Source of the DNA: CALGYY01 sp963678485
Lineage (GTDB): Bacteria > Bacteroidota > Bacteroidia > Bacteroidales > CAIWKO01
DNA length: 64,000 bases
Direction of reading: 5' to 3'
Assembly (NCBI GenBank): GCA_963678485.1
Contig: OY782882.1
Span: 4,030,001 to 4,094,000 of the forward strand
The translations under genes and the position numbers were made by a program. Below, piece after piece: positions 1 through 9,120 of this stretch. The stretch's first letter is position 1. Every line of letters starts with the position of its first letter. The notes below the pieces were generated by a model. The model saw only the letters and a list, made by a program, of their open reading frames with translations, was not told where the DNA came from and did no database searches.

Positions 1-201
1 GTGGTGATTAAAGGAACCATTGCCGAGCATGCAGAAATTATTTTAAATGACATTGTCGGTCGGGCACATTGCGCCGGTTGCGGACAGGATAGCGTAATCA
101 ATGATTTTTTTGAACTTTGTCCGCATTGCAATAGCCACGAACTGGAAATACTTTCCGGTAAAGAAATGAAAGTCTCAAAAATTGATGTCGTTATTACATA
201 A
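1..201 (+). CDS. hypA: Hydrogenase nickel incorporation protein HypA (5' end missing)
   Basis: C-terminal 66 residues of HypA, the small metallochaperone that works with HypB to insert nickel into the large subunit of [NiFe] hydrogenase in the cytoplasm. The visible part has the family's structural zinc site: CAGC near residue 24 and CPHC near residue 40, followed by the usual C-terminal strand (ELEILSGKEMKVSKIDV). The family is about 113-118 aa long, so roughly the first 50 residues, including the nickel-binding MHE start, lie left of the window. The GTG at base 1 is simply the window edge, not a real start. The stop is 11 bases before hypB, so the two are almost certainly co-transcribed with nikR. 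Confidence 0.9.
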   Translation: MVIKGTIAEHAEIILNDIVGRAHCAGCGQDSVINDFFELCPHCNSHELEILSGKEMKVSKIDVVIT

Positions 202-212
202 ATATTTATAAT

Positions 213-1019
213 ATGTGTGATACTTGTGGATGCGGGGGAGACGGCCCCGCAAAAATTAGCAAACCCGGAGAAGATCATCATCATTCGCATCATCACGATG
301 ATCATACGCATCACCACCATCATCATGATGATGATATGGACCACGATCATTCTCACAGGCACACACACGAAATCCGACTTGAAACTGATGTTCTGCAACA
401 GAACAATCTTCTTGCGGCCAGAAATCGTGGATATTTTGAGGCCAAACATATTTTTGCTGTCAACCTTGTAAGTTCACCTGGTTCAGGAAAAACCTCACTG
501 CTCGAACGAACCTTAAAGGAAATGGGCAATGAGCTGAATTTTTACGTGATAGAAGGCGATCAACAAACCATGAATGATGCGAACCGGATTGCAGCCCTTA
601 AAACACCGGTTGTGCAGGTAAATACAGGCAATGGCTGTCATCTGGATGCAGAAATGGTTCAGCGTGCCGTGAAGAAACTGGATGTCGCTGAGCATTCCTG
701 TCTCATTATCGAGAATGTTGGCAATCTGGTTTGCCCGTCTTTATTCGATTTAGGTGAGAGTTTCCGTGTTGTTGTTATCAGTGTAACCGAAGGAGAGGAT
801 AAGCCACTCAAATATCCGAATATGTTTCATTCGGCTCAGCTCTGTATCATCAATAAAACCGATTTATTACCTTACGTTGATTTCAACGTGGAACGGGCCA
901 AGGAATATGCAAGCAAGGTCAATCACCATCTGCAATTCATCGAATGTTCTGTGAAAACAGGAGAAGGAATGTCGCAATGGTATGAATGGCTGAAGAAAAT
1001 GTCGAACGCAGTTTCTTAA
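213..1019 (+). CDS. hypB: Hydrogenase nickel incorporation GTPase HypB
   Basis: GTPase that delivers nickel to the hydrogenase large subunit together with HypA. At the N-terminus, MCDTCGCG is the CxxCGC high-affinity nickel motif. It is followed by a very His/Asp-rich stretch (about residues 21-52), typical of HypB proteins that also store nickel. The G domain has a P-loop SPGSGKTS (88-95), the metal-site Cys-His pair in GNGCHLD, and the guanine-specificity motif NKTD. Length (268 aa) is normal for the His-rich subtype. It lies between hypA (11-base gap) and nikR (10-base gap), forming a nickel-handling operon. Start chosen because the CxxCGC motif begins right at this ATG. Confidence 0.96.
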   Translation: MCDTCGCGGDGPAKISKPGEDHHHSHHHDDHTHHHHHHDDDMDHDHSHRHTHEIRLETDVLQQNNLLAARNRGYFEAKHIFAVNLVSSPGSGKTSLLERTLKEMGNELNFYVIEGDQQTMNDANRIAALKTPVVQVNTGNGCHLDAEMVQRAVKKLDVAEHSCLIIENVGNLVCPSLFDLGESFRVVVISVTEGEDKPLKYPNMFHSAQLCIINKTDLLPYVDFNVERAKEYASKVNHHLQFIECSVKTGEGMSQWYEWLKKMSNAVS

Positions 1020-1029
1020 TACCTCATCT

Positions 1030-1431
1030 ATGCAGATTAAACGATTTGGAGTTTCCCTTGAAGATGATATCCTTGCCAAGCTCGATACTCTGGTAAGTTC
1101 GAAAAAATTCCCTAATCGCTCACAAGCCTTGCGGTTTCTGATTAATAATTATGGTGTTGAGGAAAAATGGGAAAAGAATCAGGAAGTTGCCGGAGCAATA
1201 GTTCTCGTTTACGATCATCACAAAAAAGATCTGCAAACCAAGTCAATGGGCATTCAGCATGATTATCACGATCTGATTCTTTCGGTACAGCATGTCCACT
1301 TGAATCACGATAACTGTCTTGAAACTATTGCTGTTAAAGGAAAAGCTCACACACTTCAGGAACTTGCCGATCGACTTAAAGGCATCAAAGGCATGAAGAA
1401 TGTCCGCTTTGTGATGTCGGTGGCGGGCTAG
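1030..1431 (+). CDS. nikR: Nickel-responsive transcriptional regulator NikR
   Basis: 133-aa ribbon-helix-helix regulator. The N-terminal DNA-binding strand (KRFGVSLEDDILAKLD) is followed by an ACT-like nickel-sensing domain with the expected ligands: a His in QHDYHD and the H-x-H-x5-C pattern in HVHLNHDNC, corresponding to E. coli His76, His87, His89 and Cys95. In the known family, Ni(II)-loaded NikR represses nickel uptake genes. Placement directly after hypA-hypB suggests that nickel uptake and nickel delivery to hydrogenase are controlled together; this is inference. No E. coli-type NikR palindrome (GTATGA-N16-TCATAC) was seen near the gene, and the operon promoter is outside the window. 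Confidence 0.95.
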   Translation: MQIKRFGVSLEDDILAKLDTLVSSKKFPNRSQALRFLINNYGVEEKWEKNQEVAGAIVLVYDHHKKDLQTKSMGIQHDYHDLILSVQHVHLNHDNCLETIAVKGKAHTLQELADRLKGIKGMKNVRFVMSVAG

Positions 1432-1468
1432 CCACGTTTACTCACAGTTAGAACCTTCGCTCGGTCTT

Positions 1469-1494
1469 ACCATTGCTATCTTTCAATGGTTTTC
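1469..1494 (+). terminator. Possible weak terminator after nikR
   Basis: Seven-base stem ACCATTG/CAATGGT with an 8-base loop, followed by a short T run (TTTTC). It sits 38 bases after the nikR stop and before the rex promoter. The stem is AT-rich and the T run short, so termination may be partial. Confidence 0.3.
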
Positions 1495-1515
1495 ATGCAT
1501 GTACTATTGAGGGAG

Positions 1516-1548
1516 TGTTATAAAAATAACATTGTTATTTGCATAACA
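1516..1548 (+). promoter_or_regulatory. Two tandem operator-like palindromes upstream of rex
   Basis: Two perfect-arm palindromes of the form TGTTAT-N4-ATAACA: 1516-1531 (spacer AAAA) and 1533-1548 (spacer TTGC). Their centres are 17 bases apart. They match the general Rex operator layout (TTGTTA-N6-TAACAA type), and the second overlaps the TTTG (-33) element of the rex promoter. This arrangement would block transcription when Rex is bound, so negative autoregulation by Rex is the likely meaning. That is inferred from position and motif only. Confidence 0.6.
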
Positions 1549-1571
1549 GGTAGAATATTTTTTTAATTTTG
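1538..1571 (+). promoter_or_regulatory. Bacteroidota-type promoter of rex
   Basis: TTTG at 1538-1541 and TAATTTTG (TAnnTTTG, -7) at 1564-1571, separated by 22 bases. The predicted transcription start is near 1578, giving a leader of about 30 bases before the rex ATG. Confidence 0.55.
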
Positions 1572-1609
1572 CTCACCATGAATAAAAGCATCATTAATTA
1601 TTTATTACA

Positions 1610-2227
1610 ATGAAAAAGCTTCCCGGTAAAACAGTTGAACGTTTGAGTAAATACCGCAGGGCACTTTTGTATAGTTTTAAAAGCGGGAAAGAGCATATTT
1701 TTTCACACGAACTTGCAGAACTCCTACATATAACACCCGTTCAGGTTAGAAGAGACCTTATGCTTATCGGCTATACAGGCACTTTGCGCAAAGGCTACGA
1801 TATCAAGGAACTCATCGATCGCATTGCAATAATTCTCGATACGGAAATTGGACAAAAGGTAGCTGTGGTCGGACTTGGAAATCTTGGCCGGGCATTTATA
1901 CGATATTTTGCAGGGAAGCGAACCAAACTATCCATAGTGGCAGCATTCGACGCTAATCCTGATAAAGTGGATACGGTATACGAAGGTGTGCCTTGCTATG
2001 AGGTAAATCGTATCGCAGAAATTATTCTTCGTGAGCAAATCAGCATCGCTATACTCACCGTTCCTGTTAATGAAACAACCGATATCGCTAACGAGCTTAT
2101 AAAATCCGGTATCAAAGGCATTCTTAATTATACGTCACGCTCAATCAATGTTCCTCAGGATGTATTTCTTGAAGAATATGATATGGTAACTTCGCTTGAG
2201 AAAGTTGCCTATTTTGCAAAGCAATAA
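1610..2227 (+). CDS. rex: Redox-sensing transcriptional repressor Rex
   Basis: 205-aa Rex family protein. The N-terminal winged-helix DNA-binding domain (about residues 1-75) contains the typical LPGKTVERLSKYRR start and a recognition-helix segment (ITPVQVRRDL). It is followed by a Rossmann domain with GLGNLGRA for NADH/NAD+ binding and a C-terminal swap helix. Known Rex proteins leave DNA when NADH is high, inducing fermentation and hydrogen-metabolism genes. Transcribed alone: it is separated from nikR by a promoter with two operator-like palindromes, and it ends 3 bases from the convergent gene at 2231. Nearness to hyp/nikR fits control of hydrogen metabolism, but no operator was seen before hypC. 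Confidence 0.94.
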   Translation: MKKLPGKTVERLSKYRRALLYSFKSGKEHIFSHELAELLHITPVQVRRDLMLIGYTGTLRKGYDIKELIDRIAIILDTEIGQKVAVVGLGNLGRAFIRYFAGKRTKLSIVAAFDANPDKVDTVYEGVPCYEVNRIAEIILREQISIAILTVPVNETTDIANELIKSGIKGILNYTSRSINVPQDVFLEEYDMVTSLEKVAYFAKQ

Positions 2228-2230
2228 GAC

Positions 2231-3118
2231 TTACTCTGTCTTTACAATGGTCTTTACTTCTTCAGGAAGAGCAGTTACGGTTATCCCGTTCCAGCTAAAA
2301 TCTTTATAGGTGATTTCGTGATTCAGCACCTTTTCAGTTTCTCCTTCATATTCCGATTCTATGTACTCCTGCACAACTTGGAGTGTATTTGCCTTTCCTT
2401 CGGGCTGATCCGGGAAAATCAAATCATAGGTATAGGCAAAAACTCCAGCTTCCACAACCTGTGATGCTTTGGCTAGATAGGTGAGCTTAGTTCCATCCCA
2501 TAATAACAAGATCTCGCCATTTTCATAACCACAAGCCTCGTAGCCAAACTCAATGCGTATTACATTTTTAATCCCCTTAAATCCGTGACCATCATCAATC
2601 CTGATACACACGTTGTGACCAAAGACACCTGCATCAAAAAATCCTGATGATATGGGCTCAAAGTCAATGCTTGTGAGAACCTTGCCATCACGAACTATTC
2701 TAACAGTAGAAGTAAATTCTTTCTCGTTAGACCATCCGGTGATTCCATACACCAATTGATCGTAACTATCCTCAGTACGTGGAATGTCTGTGGTCACAAG
2801 AGAAATCAATCCTCCCCAGACAAAACCATTGAGCGTTTTTCCGTTTTCAACAAATGTTACCAAATACCAATTTGTGGTGTAACCACCCATGGTAAAGGTT
2901 TTGTCGGATTTGCTTAGAACCTGCACCTCCGATCCAATAGGCTTATTGGAAACAATGGCAGAGGTGGTATTTGGTTCAGCACGAACATTTACTTTATCAC
3001 CAAAAAGATATACTTCGCTTTCGCTCGAAAATTCTCCGTAACGGAAAGGGCAATCTACCTGAGCGTTTAATGTGGTCACCAGACCCGACAAGAAAAGAAG
3101 GATAAATAGCTTTTTCAT
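2231..3118 (-). CDS. Secreted protein with bacterial SH3-like domain
   Basis: 295-aa exported protein. The signal peptide covers about residues 1-19 (MKKLFILLFLSGLVTTLNAQ, with an LNA-Q cleavage site). The next 90 residues look like a bacterial SH3 (SH3b) domain: KVNVRAEPNTTSAIVS followed by a Trp-containing strand and NGFVWGGL. In other proteins such domains bind peptidoglycan or neighbouring proteins. The remaining part is beta-rich with no recognised catalytic motif. It is the last gene on the minus strand before rex and converges with it (3-base gap). 48 bases separate its start from xseB, so it might be transcribed with xseA-xseB. Function unknown. Confidence 0.75.
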   Translation of the reverse strand: MKKLFILLFLSGLVTTLNAQVDCPFRYGEFSSESEVYLFGDKVNVRAEPNTTSAIVSNKPIGSEVQVLSKSDKTFTMGGYTTNWYLVTFVENGKTLNGFVWGGLISLVTTDIPRTEDSYDQLVYGITGWSNEKEFTSTVRIVRDGKVLTSIDFEPISSGFFDAGVFGHNVCIRIDDGHGFKGIKNVIRIEFGYEACGYENGEILLLWDGTKLTYLAKASQVVEAGVFAYTYDLIFPDQPEGKANTLQVVQEYIESEYEGETEKVLNHEITYKDFSWNGITVTALPEEVKTIVKTE

Positions 3119-3166
3119 TATTTGATATTGATTTGAGTTCTTAGGTTGATATTTCGCTAGTACTTG

Positions 3167-3385
3167 TTATTCCTCTTCGGCAGGGATTGTCCCCTCAAGT
3201 TCCTTGAGGATTTTGTTGACGTCTTCCTCAGTAGCACTAAGTTTCTTTTTGCAAATGCTTATGAGTTGTGCGGCTCGCTTAACTTTTTCAGACAGCTGAT
3301 CCACTGTAATTTCACCATTCTCAATTTCGGCAACGATTTGTTGCAGTTCTTCGAATGCTTCAGTATATAAAACTTTTTCTGCCAT
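3167..3385 (-). CDS. xseB: Exodeoxyribonuclease VII small subunit
   Basis: 72-aa XseB: the pattern YTEAFEELQQIVAEIENGE and the following two-helix coiled coil (DQLSEKVKRAAQLISICKKK) are diagnostic. It binds XseA to form exonuclease VII, which degrades single-stranded DNA to oligonucleotides. It lies 5 bases downstream of xseA on the same strand, so the two form one transcript. The acidic tail (GTIPAEEE) is normal for the family. Confidence 0.95.
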   Translation of the reverse strand: MAEKVLYTEAFEELQQIVAEIENGEITVDQLSEKVKRAAQLISICKKKLSATEEDVNKILKELEGTIPAEEE

Positions 3386-3390
3386 AGAAT

Positions 3391-4764
3391 TTATTTTTGA
3401 ACTTTACTTATTACGCTTCCATCGCTGAGCTTTGTTTCGATGAGATCATCCTTGCTCAACTGACGAATACTCTGTATCAATTTGCCCCCCATAAAGGTAA
3501 TACTATATCCTCTTTTAAGCACATTAACAGGGTCAAGTAATGTGATGCTTTTTTCAAGCATCTCAACATTCATATGCTCATGCTTAGTGAATTGTTGTAC
3601 CGATTGCTGCAAGCGGTTTCTCAACACCGGAAGCTGTCCGTTGGCCCGAATTAGCTGATTTGCCGATGTCCCGGTCATTTCGTGACGAAGAATTTGTAGC
3701 TGATTTTTTTCTGTATGAAGATACGATTGCACGGCATTTTTTAGCAACAAGCCTTGGTTCATCATTGCTTGACGGTTAAAGCTTAGGGCATGTTTTACAT
3801 GCGATTGAAAGCGTCGCGTATAGTGACCGAATTCAACTTTAGTTTCATTAATTATCTGACGGGAAGTATCGGCGATGATTTCAGCAGCTGTATTAACAGG
3901 TACCGAAAAATTATGAAAACGTTGAATAAGAAAATCTGCTAGTTCTGTAGGCGTGATCGCATTCTTGTAAGCGACCAACTCAGCAACGGTTTCATTCGTT
4001 GAGTGCCCAATGCCCGTTAATACTGGGATAGGGAAGGTGGCAATCGCTTTCGCGAGACCGTAATGATTATAACAACTCAATCCAACATCTCCACCTCCGC
4101 CACGAATAATGGCCACTACATCAAAATGGCTGATTACTTTTTTAATCAGTTTTAGTTGAGCGAGTATTGTTTCTGCTGCTTTGTCTCCCTGCAGCAGTGC
4201 GGGAAACAACATCTGGAAGTAACGATATCCCCATGGATTATTCGCAATCACTTTATTAAAATCAGCATATCCTTTACTGGTTTCAACTGAGATAATGGCT
4301 ATACGCTTAGGCAGAAGCGGGAAATATACACTGCTGTTTTGATCAAATACGCCTTCTTTCTTTAATTTTTCAATAGTTTCAAGCTTTTCTCTCTCCAATT
4401 CACCAAGCGAAAAACTCGGATCAATATCCATTATGCGCAGCGAAAGCCCGTAAACAGGGTCGTATTGGATTTTTGCGCTGAACATGATATGTATCCCATC
4501 ACGCAACGGCTCTTTTAATAAATGAAGAAAAATAGTGTTGATGCGTTCAAAGTCACCCTTCCAAAGATTTGCCCTGATTTGCGCAACAATTTTCCCATCC
4601 TGCTTTTCAACCAACTCAGGATAACAATGCCCTGAATGCGGATAATAATTGAGCTTATTCATTTCCGCTTTTACCCAAAACGAAGTATTGTACCGCTGCG
4701 CAATGGTGCGTTGTATGCTTTGCGTTACTTCGAGTAATGAGAATATTCTACGGTCTTCAGCCAC
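3391..4764 (-). CDS. xseA: Exodeoxyribonuclease VII large subunit
   Basis: 457-aa XseA. An N-terminal OB-fold domain (about 1-110; FWVKAEMNKLNYYPHSGHCY) is followed by the catalytic domain with IIRGGGGDVGL and the GIGHSTNETVAE segment, then a long coiled-coil C-terminal region that carries XseB subunits. The catalytic loop reads GGGGD instead of the GGGS of E. coli, and GHSTNE instead of GHExD; both look like a lineage variant rather than decay. The start is GTG: an ATG four bases further upstream is out of frame, and the next in-frame Met is deep inside the OB fold. Operon with xseB. Confidence 0.94.
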   Translation of the reverse strand: MAEDRRIFSLLEVTQSIQRTIAQRYNTSFWVKAEMNKLNYYPHSGHCYPELVEKQDGKIVAQIRANLWKGDFERINTIFLHLLKEPLRDGIHIMFSAKIQYDPVYGLSLRIMDIDPSFSLGELEREKLETIEKLKKEGVFDQNSSVYFPLLPKRIAIISVETSKGYADFNKVIANNPWGYRYFQMLFPALLQGDKAAETILAQLKLIKKVISHFDVVAIIRGGGGDVGLSCYNHYGLAKAIATFPIPVLTGIGHSTNETVAELVAYKNAITPTELADFLIQRFHNFSVPVNTAAEIIADTSRQIINETKVEFGHYTRRFQSHVKHALSFNRQAMMNQGLLLKNAVQSYLHTEKNQLQILRHEMTGTSANQLIRANGQLPVLRNRLQQSVQQFTKHEHMNVEMLEKSITLLDPVNVLKRGYSITFMGGKLIQSIRQLSKDDLIETKLSDGSVISKVQK

Positions 4765-4827
4765 CCATCTTTCCTTTGGTCAAAGATAATGAAAGTGAAG
4801 GATTATTAATTCATGTTTTTATCAACA

Positions 4828-6250
4828 TTACCTCGTCATCGTAATACTTCCCTTGTCATCTTTTACTGTAGCATCTGAGAACTCAACATGCAGATAATAA
4901 ACAAAAACGGCGTTGTCCATTTTTTTGTTTCTGAATGTCCCGTCCCATCCGATGTTCAGATCGCTGGTTTCAAAAACCTTTTCACCCCAGCGGTCATAAA
5001 TCCGCAGCGTAAATGCCAGTATCCCTTGTCCGCGTACATAAAGGACATCGTTCACGCCATCACTATTAGGGGTAAAAATGTTTGGAACGTAAACCACTGG
5101 AACTACCGTCTCACAAGCGATTGATGATGCAAGCACGACTGCAGAATCGGTGGTGAAGCAGTTGTTGGCATCAGTAATCACTACTGTATATAGGTCAGGC
5201 GCGAGGGCAAGTATAGAAGAAGTGTTTGCACCATTGCTCCATAAATAGCTGTAAGGCGACGTACCACCGGTAGGGATGGCGGATGCAGTTCCGTCGAATG
5301 CTCCCTGACAACTCTCAGCCGCTACACTAGTAGTGGATGAAGGTTTTGGGTTAACCAGAATAGTTGCTGTATCAGCATTACCGCAGGCTCCGGAGATGGT
5401 GTAAATAATCTCGTGTGGACCTACTCCCGCTGTTGCAGGATCAAAGAGTCCTGTGGTTGCATTGAGGATGCCTGTTCCCGACCATGTCCCGCCTGCATTT
5501 GCTGCATTAAGCGTGGCAGAACCTGCATTGATGCAATAGGGGCCAGCCGCACTGATGCTGGCATCCAGCGAACTTACCACACTGATTGTAATAGTATCTG
5601 CATTACCACAGCTTCCGCTGATGGTATATATGATTTCATGATCACCAAGTCCTGCGGTAGCCGGATCAAACAAGCCCGTTGCAGCATTGGTAATTCCTGT
5701 TCCAGACCAGCTTCCACCAGGGTTTGCAGCGGTGAGTGTTGTGGCTGCTTCGCTTACGCAGAATGGTCCGTCGGGAGTGATGCTGGCATTGATAAGCGCA
5801 ACAACATTCAACATAATAGTATCCGCATCTCCGCAGCTTCCGCTGATAGTGTAAATAATCTGATGACTTCCAACTCCTGCAGTTGCAGGATTGAAGAGGC
5901 CTGTGGAGGCGTTGGTGATACCTGTGCCACTCCAGCTGCCACCCGCATCGGTGGCGGAAAGTGTAAAGGCAGCATCGCCAATACACACATCAGAAGTGGA
6001 AAGAATAGTAGCATCAGCATTGGAAGTAACGGTAACCAGCAATGACGCACAAACAGTGGTGTTGCAACTGCCCTGTGCCAACACATAATAGGTTGTATTT
6101 GCTCCCGGACTTACCGATATGCTTGTTCCGGAACCCGCAGCAGTCCCGCTACATGCACCGCTGAACCACTGCCAGCTTGCACCAGTACCTAGCGAACCGC
6201 CAACTACAGAAAGGGTAGTAGGATCTCCGCTACAAATGGGGTTTGCTGTG
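4828..6250. repeat. Near-identical 1.42-kb segment, copy 1 (3' end of giant gene)
   Basis: Bases 4828 to about 6250 match 10705 to about 12127 at a constant offset of 5877, with no insertion or deletion seen and only scattered substitutions. The match starts exactly at the stop codon and ends inside the third Ig-like module, where the two genes abruptly diverge. It encodes the last Ig-like module, three 75-aa modules, the SprB repeat and CHU_C. Recent gene conversion or partial duplication is the likely cause. Confidence 0.9.
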
Positions 6251-9120
6251 GCTCCGATTGAAGTGGGAGCAGTGCTAAGCGAACTAACATTAACGAGTAA
6301 AGAGACGCAGTTGCTCGTATCACAACTGCCTTCAGCCCTGACAAAATATGTTGTCGCAGCTCCTGGTGATACTGTGATTGAGTTTCCACTTCCTGCAGCC
6401 GTGCCTCCACAACTTCCTGTGTACCATTGCCAGCTTGCGCCAGAACCCAGGGTACCTCCATTTATGGAAAGGGTTGTTGGGTTACCGGGGCAAACCGGAT
6501 TTGCTGTTGGAGAAATCGAGGATGCTGCGGTGGATGTTCCACTCACAGTGACTGTCACGCTAGCACAGCTAGTATTGTTGCAAATTCCTTCTGCTCTTAC
6601 ATAATAGGTAATATCAGCGCCCGGACTTACTGTAATTGAAGTGCCGCTTCCTACAGCTGAGCCTGAGCCACAACCACCGGCATACCACTGCCAACTTGCA
6701 CCAGTACCTAGAGAACCGCCATTGACAGTTAGTGTTGTTGAGTTTCCTGCACAAATGGAAGGTGGACTTGCTGTAATGCTGGTTGGTGCAACCGAAGGTA
6801 TGTTCGAAAAGCGGGATACCAGCCCAGATCCATGCACTGCGTCAAAGGTTGTATTTTGAAATGAACTTGGAAGAGGTTTAACCCATTGAGGGTCAATTGC
6901 AGATGCATTGTATTTTTCCCAATTACTGGTCATGTACAATTCGTAACCGCAGCTATTCGAAGAAAGCGCAGCATCACCAAGAGTATGGCGGTCGGTAGTT
7001 CCTTCGTAATAGGTGGAATAAGCTACGCTTAAATCGCTGGCAAATTCAGCAATATAGATTCCCATGTAAACAGTTTGAGTTGCATTATAATCTCCAGCTC
7101 TGGGAACTAATGGGAACGTTCCTCCGACACCACCACCATCAGTAGTAACTAATATTAAATTATTGCTGTTGTTAACGCCGATATAATTGCTGAAGTTCAT
7201 TCCAAAACCTAATCCGTAACTGCCAAAAAAGGTGCACCAATTCAAAACACCTGCTGAGGTAAATCGTGCGATGAATGGATTGAATCCTGAACCGCCGCTT
7301 GTAAACGTATTGTCGTAATATGCGCCACCACTGGGATTCGTAAGGGGAATCGTAGTGTTTTGCGTTTCACCATAAATGAAAATATTGTTTGAATTATCAG
7401 TAGTGATGCGTCCTTGCTGAAAATTCTCATTGGCTGTGCCACCAAAAGCAGTTCCCCATACCATTAAACCGGAAGTATTAAATCTGTATATCAATCCATC
7501 ATCACGATTCGTCGATGAAGGACCGGTGGTGTTATCGTAATATGCGCTGCCACCGGGATTCTGAGTGATGAGCCCTGTGCCAGAGTAACAGTCGCTGATT
7601 CCTAAAATATTCAAATAGTTATCAGCACCGCACTTCAGATCCTGAGGAAATTCATCGGTCGTTCCTCCTAGATTTGTTGCCCACAGCCGCGCACAGGAAG
7701 AATTGAATTTGACGATGAAAATGTCTGTTGAATGATTCGTGCCACCACCATCATGCGAAATCAAAGCCTGATTGTATGCCCCGGCCAAAGCAAGAACCGG
7801 AGGATCATTGCTGGTAGAGCGTCCTACAACATAGACATTATCATTCTGATCTACCTCTACAAAAGGATAGGAAACATAATCGTAGTGAGTAGCCCACTGA
7901 CGCACGCCTGCGGAATTAAATTTCACTATGAAAGTGCCACCATTCGTAGTTCCTGCATCATAAGTAGCATCGTTATAACCCCCGGCAACAGACTGACAGG
8001 GGATATTCGTGCTTTCGGTGTGACCGGCTAGAATGATATTTCCCGAATAATCAATCTTGATGTGAGAAATATTATCATAGCCAGTTCCACCATAATAGGT
8101 GGCCCAAATTCTTACGCCGTCTGTATCAAATTTGAGAATACGGAAATCACCACTACCTGCATTAGTGTTCTGAAAATAGGCACTGGCACCAGGATCCAAT
8201 GTCGGAAAATTACTATTGAAACCATAGGATGAAATCACGCATTGAGTTCCTTTTACATCGATAGAACTTCCTAGTCCATTCCAAAAACAATCGTCGTAAT
8301 AAGTCGTCCATGATATCTGAGGATCAATCACCAATAAATTCTCGGTGCGATACTCCGATTGAAAGCGGACTTCATCGCCGTTTAACTGATAGTTGACGAT
8401 GGTTTGCTGTTCTTTACCTGAAGCATCCATTATATAGCTTTTAGGTAATGATTCTTCAATCAAGCCAACAGGAGCGTTTAATACAATAGCGTTATTTTTA
8501 AGTTGCAAATTTCTGGCTCCATTGAAATGAAGGGCAACATCATTAAGCTTCGCACCGGGCTGGAGTACCACATCATATTTGAATTTTCCATTTGACAAAT
8601 AAAAAGTGAAATCTATTCCATTGTACACATTTTTATATGTGATTTTTTCAAATGCTGGCACATTCATCGCACCTTCCGGACATTGCGGTAAATAAAAGTT
8701 GTAATGAAAATCTTCGGTGCCTTCTCCAATAACAGTGGAATTTGAATTCATTCCGATAAAATCAACATCCAGTCGATAATATAAAGTCTTTTCGTTTAGA
8801 AAGTCCTTCATTGCCTTATCTTGCTCCTCGCGGGTAAGCTTATTGTTTCTGGGAATTTCAGAGCCTTTCCTGAAGATGTAGGTGATTCCTTCTTTTCTGA
8901 AATATACATCAAGCTTTTCTGTCTTGAAATAGAAAAGAAATTCATTCCGTGCTTTCCCACTAAAATCGGCAATTTGTCCCTTGTTTTGAATAAACACACA
9001 AGGTTTCACCGACTGTGATTGAGCATACAAAGGAATGTTCGGGCTGGCAAATGTTGAGGTAGCTAAGGTAGTTGCACATACCAAAAGTGCAAGCATGAGT
9101 AGGGGCAGTTTTTTTTTCAT
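4828..9120 (-). CDS. Giant secreted SBBP/Ig-repeat protein with CHU_C (T9SS type B) tail
   Basis: 1430-aa cell-surface or secreted protein, counted from the ATG at 9120 where a signal peptide starts (MKKKLPLLMLALL...TFA); a GTG-type extension to 9156 would add 12 residues in front of it and is unlikely. Order: signal peptide; DUF7948-like N-domain (about 40-275; QNKGQ...YFRKEGITYIF); SBBP/beta-propeller-like repeats (WATYYGG, WATNLGG; about 280-790); three Ig-like modules (GTGASWQWY); three 75-aa modules (GGSWSGTGITN); a SprB-like repeat (GGTSPYSYLWSNGA); and a CHU_C domain (VYVPNIFTPNSDGVND ... DRWGEKVFETSD) that ends KGSITMTR. CHU_C domains direct T9SS export. Role unknown: adhesion or matrix is plausible. 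Its 3' 1.42 kb is nearly identical to that of the gene at 10705. Confidence 0.85.
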   Translation of the reverse strand: MKKKLPLLMLALLVCATTLATSTFASPNIPLYAQSQSVKPCVFIQNKGQIADFSGKARNEFLFYFKTEKLDVYFRKEGITYIFRKGSEIPRNNKLTREEQDKAMKDFLNEKTLYYRLDVDFIGMNSNSTVIGEGTEDFHYNFYLPQCPEGAMNVPAFEKITYKNVYNGIDFTFYLSNGKFKYDVVLQPGAKLNDVALHFNGARNLQLKNNAIVLNAPVGLIEESLPKSYIMDASGKEQQTIVNYQLNGDEVRFQSEYRTENLLVIDPQISWTTYYDDCFWNGLGSSIDVKGTQCVISSYGFNSNFPTLDPGASAYFQNTNAGSGDFRILKFDTDGVRIWATYYGGTGYDNISHIKIDYSGNIILAGHTESTNIPCQSVAGGYNDATYDAGTTNGGTFIVKFNSAGVRQWATHYDYVSYPFVEVDQNDNVYVVGRSTSNDPPVLALAGAYNQALISHDGGGTNHSTDIFIVKFNSSCARLWATNLGGTTDEFPQDLKCGADNYLNILGISDCYSGTGLITQNPGGSAYYDNTTGPSSTNRDDGLIYRFNTSGLMVWGTAFGGTANENFQQGRITTDNSNNIFIYGETQNTTIPLTNPSGGAYYDNTFTSGGSGFNPFIARFTSAGVLNWCTFFGSYGLGFGMNFSNYIGVNNSNNLILVTTDGGGVGGTFPLVPRAGDYNATQTVYMGIYIAEFASDLSVAYSTYYEGTTDRHTLGDAALSSNSCGYELYMTSNWEKYNASAIDPQWVKPLPSSFQNTTFDAVHGSGLVSRFSNIPSVAPTSITASPPSICAGNSTTLTVNGGSLGTGASWQWYAGGCGSGSAVGSGTSITVSPGADITYYVRAEGICNNTSCASVTVTVSGTSTAASSISPTANPVCPGNPTTLSINGGTLGSGASWQWYTGSCGGTAAGSGNSITVSPGAATTYFVRAEGSCDTSNCVSLLVNVSSLSTAPTSIGATANPICSGDPTTLSVVGGSLGTGASWQWFSGACSGTAAGSGTSISVSPGANTTYYVLAQGSCNTTVCASLLVTVTSNADATILSTSDVCIGDAAFTLSATDAGGSWSGTGITNASTGLFNPATAGVGSHQIIYTISGSCGDADTIMLNVVALINASITPDGPFCVSEAATTLTAANPGGSWSGTGITNAATGLFDPATAGLGDHEIIYTISGSCGNADTITISVVSSLDASISAAGPYCINAGSATLNAANAGGTWSGTGILNATTGLFDPATAGVGPHEIIYTISGACGNADTATILVNPKPSSTTSVAAESCQGAFDGTASAIPTGGTSPYSYLWSNGANTSSILALAPDLYTVVITDANNCFTTDSAVVLASSIACETVVPVVYVPNIFTPNSDGVNDVLYVRGQGILAFTLRIYDRWGEKVFETSDLNIGWDGTFRNKKMDNAVFVYYLHVEFSDATVKDDKGSITMTR

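Noticed and set aside
1516..1548. Palindromes before rex considered as NikR operators
   Set aside because: They do not resemble the known GTATGA-N16-TCATAC NikR site, but do fit the Rex operator form.
4888..6859. Several plus-strand frames opposite the giant gene (also at 10648-12649 and 15832-19962)
   Set aside because: They lie antisense to repeats of strongly biased Thr/Ser/Gly codons, show no protein-like motifs and recur in parallel wherever the repeat recurs.
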